Translations under genes and position numbers: made by a program
Source of the DNA: an uncultured Prevotellaceae bacterium
Lineage (GTDB): Bacteria; Bacteroidota; Bacteroidia; Bacteroidales; Bacteroidaceae
Assembly: GCA_902800245.1 (NCBI GenBank)
Contig: CADCDY010000004.1
Span: 2,771-44,353 of the forward strand
Reading direction: 5' to 3'
Length of the DNA: 41,583 nt
In this document: positions 1-6,710 of the stretch, one piece after another
Numbering within the stretch: the first letter of the stretch is position 1
Layout: each line of letters opens with the position of its first letter
Notes under the pieces: model-generated
Databases searched by the model: none
Seen by the model: the letters and a program-made list of their open reading frames with translations, nothing else
What the model was told of the DNA's origin: nothing

Positions 1-642
1 CCTGCACCCATTCCCGAGGAGGGCAAATGGATTCAGGCAAAGGAGATTAAGGACATTTCTGGTTACACCCACGGTATCGGCTGGTGTGCACCTCAGCAGG
101 GTGCCTGCAAGCTGAGCCTGAACGTGAAGGACGGTGTGATTCAGGAGGCTCTGGTGGAGACCATCGGTTGTACAGGTATGACTCACTCAGCTGCTATGGC
201 CAGCGAGATTCTGCCTGGTAAGACTATTCTCGAGGCGCTGAACACCGACCTCGTTTGCGACGCTATCAACACCGCTATGCGCGAGCTGTTCCTGCAGATT
301 GTCTATGGCCGCACACAGAGTGCTTTCTCTGAGGGTGGTTTGGCTATCGGTGCTGGTCTTGAGGACCTTGGTAAGGGTCTTCGTTCACAGACTGGTACAC
401 TTTATGGCACTGTTGCCAAGGGTACCCGTTACCTCGAGCTCACCGAGGGTTACATCACCAAGATGTTCCTCGACAGCAACAACGAGGTTTGCGGTTACGA
501 GTATGTACACCTGGGCAAGATGATGGAAGCCATCAAGAACGGTATGGACGCCAATGAGGCTATGAAGAAGAACACCGGTTCTTACGGTCGCACGACCGAG
601 GATCAGGGTGCAGTAAAGGCTATTGACCCACGTAAAGAATAA
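1..642 (+). CDS. NifU-like Fe-S cluster scaffold protein, partner of GGGtGRT (5' end outside window)
   Basis: The reading frame is open from base 1, so the start lies upstream; 213 residues are visible. The protein resembles the NifU N-terminal scaffold superfamily in the form that is found beside GGGtGRT proteins. Candidate cluster-ligand cysteines are in GWCAPQQGAC, TIGCTG and the TDLVCDA segment. The Gly-rich stretch FSEGGLAIGAGLEDLGKGL follows. The C-terminus (TEDQGAVKAIDPRKE) is soluble and charged. It ends 13 bp before the ATG of the GGGtGRT gene, with AAGGAGG between them, so the two are almost certainly co-transcribed. Family knowledge: NifU-like proteins assemble Fe-S clusters; the job of this particular sub-branch is not established. 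Assignment to the scaffold family is fairly sure, a specific function is not. Confidence 0.8.
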   Translation, partial: PAPIPEEGKWIQAKEIKDISGYTHGIGWCAPQQGACKLSLNVKDGVIQEALVETIGCTGMTHSAAMASEILPGKTILEALNTDLVCDAINTAMRELFLQIVYGRTQSAFSEGGLAIGAGLEDLGKGLRSQTGTLYGTVAKGTRYLELTEGYITKMFLDSNNEVCGYEYVHLGKMMEAIKNGMDANEAMKKNTGSYGRTTEDQGAVKAIDPRKE

Positions 643-655
643 GGAGGATACGACT

Positions 656-1562
656 ATGATTAGAAAAGTACAGTTTGAGAGTCAGGAGCGCCGTATCAAC
701 CAGGTTCTTGCAGAATGCTAAGTGGGCATACGTTTGCGGTGCTGCTATCGCCATCAAGAAGGGCGTGAAGACTGCTGCCGACGCTGCCGAGGCTATCGGT
801 ATCGGTCTGCAGAGCTTCTGCATCCCCGGTTCTGTTGCTGACGACCGTAAGGTTGGTATCGGCCACGGTAACCTCGCTGCCCGTCTGCTCCGCGAGGAGA
901 CTGAGTGCTTCGCCTTCCTGGCAGGTCACGAGTCTTTTGCTGCTGCTGAGGGTGCTATCAAGATTGCTGAGATGGCTAACAAGGTTCGTAAGAAGCCTCT
1001 GCGCGTTATCCTGAACGGTCTTGGCAAAGACGCTGCCCAGATCATCAGCCGTATCAACGGTTTCACCTATGTACAGACTCAGTTCGACTACTTCACCTCT
1101 GAGCTGAAGGTCGTTAAGGAAGTTGCTTATGGCAACAACCCCAGCCGTCTGAAGGTAAAGTGCTATGGTGCTGACGATGTTCGCGAAGGTGTCGCTATCC
1201 TGTGGAAGGAGAACGTTGACGTGTCTATCACGGGTAACTCTACCAACCCCACTCGTTTCCAGCACCCCGTAGCAGGTACTTATAAGAAGGAGCGCGTGCT
1301 CGCTGGCAAGCCTTACTTCTCAGTAGCTTCTGGTGGTGGTACTGGTCGTACCCTGCACCCAGACAACATGGCTGCCGGTCCTGCTTCTTACGGTATGACT
1401 GATACTCTGGGTCGTATGCACTCTGACGCTCAGTTCGCAGGTTCTTCTTCAGTTCCTGCTCACGTTGAGATGATGGGCTTCCTGGGTATTGGTAACAACC
1501 CGATGGTAGGTGCTACTGTGGCTATCGCCGTAGCTATCGACCTCGCCCTGAACAAGAAGTAA
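656..1562 (+). pseudogene. GGGtGRT protein gene broken by an out-of-frame internal deletion near the 5' end
   Basis: The natural start is the ATG at 656, behind AAGGAGG. That frame gives 21 residues ending NQVLAEC and stops at 719-721. The body of the protein continues in another frame from about 705 (QNAKWAYVCGAAIAIKKG) to 1562, with the family signature GGGTGRTLHPDN coded near 1332-1367 and the conserved GNSTNPTRFQHP block before it. Members of this family that I know carry roughly 33 residues between VLAE and ENAKWAY; these are absent here and the join is out of frame. An ORF can start at 675 but its first residues are a frame-shifted version of the true N-terminus. As written, the sequence does not code a normal product. 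The protein accompanies the Fe-S scaffold upstream; its function is unknown. A real deletion and an assembly collapse look the same here. Confidence 0.8.
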
Positions 1563-1584
1563 GCAATTTGCTTCAAAATAAAAA

Positions 1585-1613
1585 GCCCGCCAGAAATTCT
1601 GACGGGCCTTTTT
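1585..1613. terminator. Bidirectional intrinsic terminator
   Basis: A GCCCG...CGGGC hairpin (1585-1607), with further A-T and C-G pairs towards the loop, is followed on the plus strand by TTTTT. On the minus strand it is followed by TTTTTATTTT. It can end the GGGtGRT transcript from the left and the small minus-strand unit from the right. Confidence 0.85.
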
Positions 1614-1617
1614 GTTA

Positions 1618-1713
1618 TTACATTGCTGCGTGGTAGTTATACAATCTTGCTATGTTCAAGCAATACTCAGTGTAACTTTCACTCTTCAGCCATTTGTTAA
1701 TCAACTTTTTCAT
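1618..1713 (-). CDS. Predicted 31-residue small protein
   Basis: This short frame (ATG at 1713, TAA at 1618-1620) codes a basic, aromatic peptide beginning MKKLINKWLKSESYTEY and ending NYHAAM. It is preceded by a purine-rich AAAGAAAGG about 10 nt upstream. It lies in a self-contained transcription unit: a good Bacteroidota promoter at 1844-1874, a leader of about 127 nt, the frame, and a terminator at 1585-1607. I do not recognise a family. The N-terminal half could form a short amphipathic helix, and no signal peptide is clear. It may be a real small protein, a leader peptide, or a chance frame inside a small RNA. The surrounding signals support a real transcript more strongly than they support translation. 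Confidence 0.45.
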   Translation of the reverse strand: MKKLINKWLKSESYTEYCLNIARLYNYHAAM

Positions 1714-1843
1714 AATCTTTTTACCTTTCTTTACTTTACTCGGAACGGTGTGTTGAGCCGTCCTACTTAAATACTTTGTTATCCTTATTTTTTTGTTATC
1801 CTTGCCGCACCGCTGTGCAGCCCTTTGTTATCTTTTGACGGTG
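1714..1843 (-). other. Structured leader with three TTTGTTATC-type repeats
   Basis: This stretch forms the 5' leader of the minus-strand small unit. Plus-strand TTTGTTATC motifs occur three times (near 1775, 1792 and 1824), which read GATAACAAA in the RNA. A hairpin at 1804-1821 (GCTGCAC, AGCG loop, GTGCGGC in the RNA) sits between two of them. No known riboswitch or leader class is recognised. Confidence 0.4.
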
Positions 1844-1874
1844 CAAAGGTACGACGTTTTTTCGTACAAAACAA
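1844..1874 (-). promoter_or_regulatory. Promoter of the small minus-strand unit
   Basis: On the minus strand the -7 box is TACCTTTG (complement at 1844-1851) and a TTG -33 element lies at 1872-1874, 20 bp apart. This matches the Bacteroidota promoter consensus well. Transcription should start near 1840. Confidence 0.65.
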
Positions 1875-1921
1875 GGAAAACAGCAAATTGTTTGCGCACA
1901 CAGTCCATTTATTGACCTGTG

Positions 1922-1956
1922 TCAATTATCAATTCTCAATTCTCAATTGTCAATTA
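1922..1956. repeat. Heptamer tandem repeat, TCAATTN x5
   Basis: Five consecutive 7-bp units (TCAATT plus A, C, C, G, A) end exactly on the stop codon of mlaF (1954-1956). The same repeat family recurs inside the DUF5703 coding sequence at 38183-38216. Confidence 0.85.
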
Positions 1957-2721
1957 TTTTTTGTTATGGGTGACCGCTTCGCGCATCTCTTTCAGCAAAT
2001 CTGAGGCGAAGATAAAGTCCGTCAGGCGCTTGTTTGTCGAGCCCATGATATCGGCCGAGACACCCTGCCATTCCTTGTGACCTTCGTAGATGAAGATGAT
2101 GTTTTCGCCAATACCCATCACCGAATTCATGTCGTGGGTATTGATGATGGTCGTCATGTTGAATTCCCGTGTGATGGAGTGCAGCAGTTCGTCAATCACC
2201 AGCGACGTCTTGGGGTCGAGGCCGCTGTTTGGCTCGTCGCAGAACAGGTATTTGGGGTTCAGGGCTATGGCGCGGGCAATGGCCACACGTTTCTGCATAC
2301 CGCCGCTGATCTCACCGGGATATTTCTCTTCCGCACCCACGAGGTTCACGCGGTCCAGACAGTCCATCGCGCGCTTCTGACGTTCGCGCAGGTTCATCGA
2401 CGAGAACATATCCAGCGGAAACATCACGTTCTCCAGTACCGTCAGCGAGTCAAACAAGGCAGCACTTTGGAATATCATGCCCATCTCGCGACGCATCATC
2501 ACCTTTTCCTTCTTCGACATCTTCACGAAGTCGCGGCCGTCGTATAGTATCTGGCCTTCCGTGGGGTCGAACAATCCCACGAGGTTCTTCATCAGCACCG
2601 TCTTACCCGAGCCGCTCTGTCCGATGATGAGGTTCGTCTTGCCGTCCTCGAACACCGTCGAGATGTCCTTCAACACCTCGATGTCGTCGAAACGCTTGTA
2701 TAGGTTCTTGACTTCTATCAT
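1954..2721 (-). CDS. mlaF: ABC transporter ATP-binding protein, MlaF type
   Basis: This 255-residue ATPase should energise an MlaE-type permease that moves phospholipids between the inner and outer membranes. Walker A is GQSGSGKT (34-41), the Q-loop FQSAALF (84-90), the signature EISGGMQKR (137-145), Walker B YLFCDEP (158-164), the D-loop SGLDP, and the switch histidine is at about 196 in NTHD. The signature variant SGGMQKR and the lack of other domains are typical of the Mla/Ttg2A group. Its ATG overlaps the stop codon of mlaE (ATGA), so the pair is translationally coupled and transcribed from the promoter at 3439-3470. The gene itself is intact, but its permease partner is broken upstream. 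No MlaD gene is seen here. Confidence 0.9.
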   Translation of the reverse strand: MIEVKNLYKRFDDIEVLKDISTVFEDGKTNLIIGQSGSGKTVLMKNLVGLFDPTEGQILYDGRDFVKMSKKEKVMMRREMGMIFQSAALFDSLTVLENVMFPLDMFSSMNLRERQKRAMDCLDRVNLVGAEEKYPGEISGGMQKRVAIARAIALNPKYLFCDEPNSGLDPKTSLVIDELLHSITREFNMTTIINTHDMNSVMGIGENIIFIYEGHKEWQGVSADIMGSTNKRLTDFIFASDLLKEMREAVTHNKK

Positions 2722-3430
2722 GACAGCAGCTGCGTTAGGAATACGTCACTAAAGAGAATCAGCACGCTCGAGGTCACGACGGCATCCGTTGAGGCCTTAC
2801 CGACGTTGACGGAACCGCCCTCTACGGTATATCCGCAGTAGGATGGCACGGCGGAGATGATAAAGGCAAAGAAGAGGCTCTTGATGATACTCATCCACGG
2901 TCGTCAGGCACGATGATGTGTCCGACGTAGGCCGTTCCGTAGGCACCCACGATACCCAGTGCACTCGAGAAGATAACCAGCAACGGCATGATGGTAATCA
3001 TTCCCATGATTTTCGGCAGTATCAGGTAACATGCCGAGTTGACACCCATGATGTCCAGCGCGTCAATCTGTTGCGTCACGCGCATAGTGCCGATTTCCGA
3101 GGCGATGTTCGAGCCCACCTTACCGGCCAGTATCAGACACATGATGCTCGACGAGAACTCCAGCAGCATGATTTCGCGTGTGGTATAGCCGCTCACCCAT
3201 CGTGGCATCCAGGGCGACTGGATGTTCAACTTCATCTGGATGCAGATGACGGCTCCGATGAAAAACGAGATGAGCAGCACGATACCAATCGAGTTGATGC
3301 CCAGCTGTTCCATCTCCTTTACGTACTGTTTCCAGAACATGCGAAAGCGTTCCGGAACGCTGAACGTACGCCCCATCAGTATGAGAAATTGGCCGAACAT
3401 TGTCAGCCACCGGTGCAGAATCTTTATCAT
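2718..3430 (-). pseudogene. mlaE: MlaE-type permease gene with an out-of-frame internal deletion
   Basis: From the ATG at 3430 the frame gives 179 residues of a clear MlaE permease (LLISFFIGAVICIQ, LEFSSSIMCLILAGKVGSNIASE, MRVTQQIDALDIMGVN) and then stops at 2891 just after HIIVPDD. The missing C-terminal part follows in another frame: from about 2897 to the TGA at 2718 it reads WMSIIKSLFFAFIISAVPSY and later TVEGGSVNVGKASTDAVV, the normal end of the family. Relatives carry about 14 residues between the DD and the W, so roughly 40 bp are missing at 2896-2900. A longer upstream start at 3562 is rejected because the promoter lies at 3439-3470. The product as written would lack its last membrane segments. 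It may be a real null allele or an assembly gap. Confidence 0.8.
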
Positions 3431-3438
3431 ATCGCCTG

Positions 3439-3470
3439 CAAAGTTAAGGTAAAATGAGCGAAATACCAAA
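3439..3470 (-). promoter_or_regulatory. Promoter of mlaE-mlaF, near-leaderless
   Basis: On the minus strand TTTG (complement of 3467-3470), a 20-bp spacer and TAACTTTG (complement of 3439-3446) form a consensus promoter. The ATG follows the -7 box after only 8 nt (CAGGCGAT), so the mRNA would have a leader of about five bases or fewer. The same CTTTGCAGGCGATATG start occurs at lptB. Confidence 0.75.
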
Positions 3471-3474
3471 TAAA

Positions 3475-3506
3475 TTTGGATTTTTCGTCGGAAAGTGCTA
3501 CCTTTG
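3475..3506 (+). promoter_or_regulatory. Promoter of the SBF-family transporter gene
   Basis: TTTG (3475-3478), a 20-bp spacer and TACCTTTG (3499-3506) give a full consensus promoter. Its -33 box lies only 4 bp from the -33 box of the divergent mlaE promoter. Confidence 0.75.
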
Positions 3507-3545
3507 CACCCGTTAATCACATTAACTTTGCATTTTGATTCATTT

Positions 3546-4403
3546 ATGAATACCATTTTCATCGTTTTGCCGATACTGACGCTCCTGATGTTCGACCTCG
3601 GACTCGCCTTGCGTCCTGCCGATTTCCGTTTGCTCGCAGAACGTCCGAAGGCCGTGTTCGTCGGACTGACCGGTCAGATTCTGCTCCTGCCCCTCATTGC
3701 GTGGGCGGTAGCCAGTGGTTTCCACTTAGCACCTTTGTTCTTCCTGGGTGTCATGCTCATCGCCTGCAGTCCGGGCGGTAGTTCCAGCAATGTCTTCTCC
3801 ATGCTTGCCGGTGGCGATGTCGCGCTGTCCGTATCGCTGACGGCCTTTAGCAGCATCATCACGCTGTTTACGGGTCCGCTGGTCATGGATTTTGCCACCG
3901 ATTATGTTGGCACCGAGATGAGCGGCATCCACCTGCCCGTCGGTAACCTCTTGGTTCAGAACCTCGTGCTGATGGCAGTACCCATCGCCATCGGACTCGC
4001 CATTGCTGTGCGCAACGAACGGCTCGCCGAGCGTATGCATAACGTGTTGAAGCGCCTCGCCTTCCCCTGTCTCATCCTCTTGGCAACGGTGTTCTTCATC
4101 CAGAATCGCGACATCATCATCCGCGAATTTCCCCAGCTCGGACTCTCTGTCACCGTCCTCATCCTGTTGTCCATGGGCGGAGGCGTCCTGCTCTCGTGGT
4201 TCATGCGCCTCAACGGACGCGAACAGCGCACCATCATCATCGAGATAGGCATGCAGAATGCTGCGCAGGCCATTACCGTCGCCAGCAGTCCCTTCGTCTT
4301 CAACAATGATGTGATGGCCGTTCCCGCCATCATTTATGCGCTGATGATGAATGTCGTCCTGCTGACCTACGTCGCAGTGGTGAAAAAGGTCAAAACAGCT
4401 TAG
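3546..4403 (+). CDS. Bile acid:sodium symporter (SBF/BASS) family transporter
   Basis: The product of 285 residues is almost entirely hydrophobic, with about nine or ten membrane segments. It carries BASS-family marks: an N-terminal FDLGLALRP segment, the ACSPGGSSSNVFSMLAGGDVALS motif and EIGMQNAAQAITVA near the C-terminal end, both forming the helix-crossover substrate and sodium site. The start at 3546 is chosen over an upstream ATG at 3495 because the latter overlaps the -7 box of the promoter. The substrate cannot be told from the sequence; bile acids, pantoate, keto acids and other organic anions are known for the family. It converges with the PIG-L gene, and the two stop codons overlap by 4 bp. 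Confidence 0.85.
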   Translation: MNTIFIVLPILTLLMFDLGLALRPADFRLLAERPKAVFVGLTGQILLLPLIAWAVASGFHLAPLFFLGVMLIACSPGGSSSNVFSMLAGGDVALSVSLTAFSSIITLFTGPLVMDFATDYVGTEMSGIHLPVGNLLVQNLVLMAVPIAIGLAIAVRNERLAERMHNVLKRLAFPCLILLATVFFIQNRDIIIREFPQLGLSVTVLILLSMGGGVLLSWFMRLNGREQRTIIIEIGMQNAAQAITVASSPFVFNNDVMAVPAIIYALMMNVVLLTYVAVVKKVKTA

Positions 4404-5551
4404 AATTTGTATTCCACGAAGGCCTCCATGGCTTCATAGCACGCCAGTCCCAAATCGTCGTATTGCTTGGCGGTGGCGCGGTTGCGGTCTTCGGCACGTT
4501 GCCAGAACAGCCTGTCGTCGTTGCCGAGGAATGGTGCCCCCTCCATCTGACTCTGGTGGCGCAGGATAGCGTTACGCTTCTCGTGCAGCTCCTCCGGACT
4601 CATCGGCACACACATCTCGATATCCTCTATCTCCCATTCCGCCCACGCTCCGCGGTACATCCATACGCGACAGTCGCTGAGCCATTCCGCTCCCGCCTTC
4701 TTCTCCTCGTCGATGGCCGCCAGCACGGCGTCGGTACATGTGCGGTGTGTCCCGTGCGGGTCTGCTAAGTCGGCCGCCACGTAAATCTGGTGCGGCTGTA
4801 TCTGTTGCAGCAATTCCTCGATAATTCTTACGTCCCGTTCCGCCAGGGGCAGTTTTTCTATTTTGCCACTCTCGTAGAACGGCAAGTCAAGGAAGTGGAT
4901 GTGGTCTTTCTTGATACCGTTGTACCCACAGGCGTTGCGCGCCTCGCCACGACGGATAAGTCCCTTGATAGCCAACACGTCGCGATTGTCCAGGTCGCCC
5001 TCCTCCTTCCGTTTCAGAAATTCCAGCACGCTCTTGCTGTAGTGCTTCACGATCTCGTCGCTGCCGTTGGCAAACAGCTCGTTGAAGGCCCGGATGAAAT
5101 GCATATACAGCCTTACCTCCTCGTCCGCCACGGCAATGTTTCCCGACGTCTCGTAGGCTATGTGTACGTCGTGCTGCTGTTGCATCAGCCGTCGGATGGT
5201 GCCGCCCATCGATATCACGTCGTCGTCGGGATGTGGCGAAAACACGATGACGCGCTTGGGGTAGGGCAGTGCCCGTTCCGGTCGAGTCGAGTCGTCCGCG
5301 TTGGGCTTGCCTCCCGGCCATCCGGTGATGGTATGCTGCAGGATGTTGAATACTGCTATGTTCACCAGTCCTGCCGAGCCGTACTCCTCCACGTAGTGTT
5401 GCAGTCCGTTGTCCACATAGTCCTTTGTCGATAGCTTCAGCACGGGCTTGCCCGTCTTGCGGCACAGCCCAATCACGTCGCGTCGCAATTCGCGGTCCAC
5501 GATGTGGTCAAAATTAATTGTCGTAGTCAGATTTAAGTTCATCATGATCAT
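4400..5551 (-). CDS. PIG-L (LmbE) family deacetylase, homologous to the C-terminal half of NagB fusions
   Basis: The 383-residue protein carries the PIG-L zinc motif HPDDD (107-111) and a second histidine pair in DPHGTH (264-269), as in N-acetylglucosaminyl deacetylases. Residues 24-40 (RDVIGLCRKTGKPVLKL) and NILQHTITGWPGGKPNADD (69-87) match the linker and deacetylase half of the Bacteroides glucosamine-6-phosphate deaminase fusion, which has a NagB domain in front. Here that domain is absent and the gene begins inside the linker. Starts are possible at 5551, 5545 and 5542. It sits 24 bp after the DUF6266-like gene and may share its transcript. It probably deacetylates an amino-sugar substrate. 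Whether this is a natural stand-alone version or a gene that lost its front half is open. Confidence 0.8.
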   Translation of the reverse strand: MIMMNLNLTTTINFDHIVDRELRRDVIGLCRKTGKPVLKLSTKDYVDNGLQHYVEEYGSAGLVNIAVFNILQHTITGWPGGKPNADDSTRPERALPYPKRVIVFSPHPDDDVISMGGTIRRLMQQQHDVHIAYETSGNIAVADEEVRLYMHFIRAFNELFANGSDEIVKHYSKSVLEFLKRKEEGDLDNRDVLAIKGLIRRGEARNACGYNGIKKDHIHFLDLPFYESGKIEKLPLAERDVRIIEELLQQIQPHQIYVAADLADPHGTHRTCTDAVLAAIDEEKKAGAEWLSDCRVWMYRGAWAEWEIEDIEMCVPMSPEELHEKRNAILRHQSQMEGAPFLGNDDRLFWQRAEDRNRATAKQYDDLGLACYEAMEAFVEYKF

Positions 5552-5575
5552 CTTATGTTATTATTCTTGCTATTA

Positions 5576-6343
5576 TTATTCTTCGCCTGTCAATCCTTTG
5601 TAGCTTTTTGCCGCGGCCTGCAGGGCCTCTTCGGTGGTGTAACGCTCATAGTAGGTGCAACGGGTGATGACGTGCTGTGTCGAGACATGGCCATTGATGA
5701 CATGAACCAGTCCGAAGCCCAGCATGGGGTCGTCAAAGCGGTCGTCCACGAGTGCTAAGCAGCCGTTTGTGCTTTGGCGTAGTGTGAGGAGTGTTGATGG
5801 TACGACGGTAAACATGTCCGGCGTGACAGCCTCAACGGAGATTTGAACCTGTGGCAGGTATTCCCCGCCTTGCCAGGGTATGACCTCCTGTCGCACGACG
5901 TAGAACAGATATTCGCCCTTACGAATGTCCTTGGGCGTAAGGTCGGTGAGCAATGCTGGCTGTCCGTCCACCTCGCCAAACTGATAGCTGATGGGAGTCA
6001 GTGGTCCACTACTCACAGCCATGTTGGGTAGGAGTAGTGAGGTGTTGTTGCTTACCTGACCTTTGGTGAGATAGACCGATGGCGAGAGTCTGTTGACCGA
6101 CATGAAACGGCGGTAGGCATCCACGCCACCCTCGAAATGAGTATGGTCGGTGGCCTTGAGTATGCGCCAGAGGATGTTGTTGTGGGCAATCCTCTCGCGC
6201 AACGCCAATTGCGTGCGCGAGAGCCGATGCGGTTGAATGATATGTGTCTGGCGCATGATTGTCTTATCGTTCTTCTTGTAGAATGTCAAACCGCCCATAT
6301 GACCCGTCACGTCCTTCAAAGGGCCTTCAGTAACTATTGCCAT
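5576..6343 (-). CDS. Hypothetical protein, DUF6266-like
   Basis: The 255-residue product begins MAIVTEGPLKDVTGHMGGLTFYK, which resembles the opening of DUF6266 proteins of Bacteroidota (a KGP.. G..G.. start followed by a segment that fixes arginine-rich turns such as RQTHIIQPHRLSRTQLALRER). No signal peptide or membrane segment is seen. The central part is rich in beta-strand-like sequence (ISYQFGEVDGQPALLTDL). No function is known. The frame remains open upstream of this ATG back to a stop near 6517 but contains no ATG; the methionine at 6343 is the first available. A long leader of about 210 nt may precede it. The family name is a resemblance judged by eye. Confidence 0.6.
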   Translation of the reverse strand: MAIVTEGPLKDVTGHMGGLTFYKKNDKTIMRQTHIIQPHRLSRTQLALRERIAHNNILWRILKATDHTHFEGGVDAYRRFMSVNRLSPSVYLTKGQVSNNTSLLLPNMAVSSGPLTPISYQFGEVDGQPALLTDLTPKDIRKGEYLFYVVRQEVIPWQGGEYLPQVQISVEAVTPDMFTVVPSTLLTLRQSTNGCLALVDDRFDDPMLGFGLVHVINGHVSTQHVITRCTYYERYTTEEALQAAAKSYKGLTGEE

Positions 6344-6566
6344 AATCTCTTTATTTTGTTGTTCTAAATTGTACCGTTGTATCTTTATCCTTGTGCCGTC
6401 GTTGGTAGCATGTTGCTCTGGGGCAGCTATAGGGCTTCTCCGAGGTCTCTCCCATTGAGTTTCGGTAGAGTTTCGGTAGTTGGAGTACCGATCAACGATG
6501 GAGGAAGTACGCAGCGCCTACATGGAGCCTATATGATAAGATGATGGGAATACTTGTGCAAAGATA
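6344..6566 (-). promoter_or_regulatory. Possible promoter and long leader of the DUF6266-like gene
   Basis: A minus-strand TATCTTTG (complement of 6559-6566) is a good -7 box, but no clear -33 element precedes it. The leader down to 6343 contains an 11-bp direct repeat (CTACCGAAACT twice, near 6462-6483). No other gene is seen in 6344-6636. Confidence 0.35.
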
Positions 6567-6636
6567 CTATTTTTTTCTGAAAGAAAAGACTATCTCAGCA
6601 GGAAATTTAATAAATTGCGATAATTTTTTGTGTTTA

Positions 6637-6707
6637 GCTCGCTTATTCGTATCTTTCACCTTTATTTCTTTGTATTTCGCTCGATTTGCACTACCTTCGC
6701 TGGCGAT
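6637..6707 (+). repeat. Promoter-like extragenic repeat, copy 1
   Basis: The element starts with GCTCGCTTATTCGTATCTTTC (6637-6657) and ends with a promoter-like part: TTTG (6669-6672), a 19-bp spacer and a decayed TACCTTCG (6692-6699), then TGGCGAT. Both parts recur at 13276-13391, where the promoter drives lptB. Here it points into the 3' end of the AraC gene and drives no visible gene. Confidence 0.7.
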
Positions 6708-6710
6708 CCC

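Noticed and set aside
2077..2547. Plus-strand frame of 156 codons opposite mlaF
   Set aside because: It is antisense to the Walker B and signature regions of MlaF.
6374..6478. A minus-strand 34-codon frame with a GETSEKPYSCPRATC opening that recalls a zinc finger
   Set aside because: Cysteine and histidine spacing does not fit a zinc-binding site, and it lies in the leader of the DUF6266-like gene in another frame; the resemblance is probably chance.
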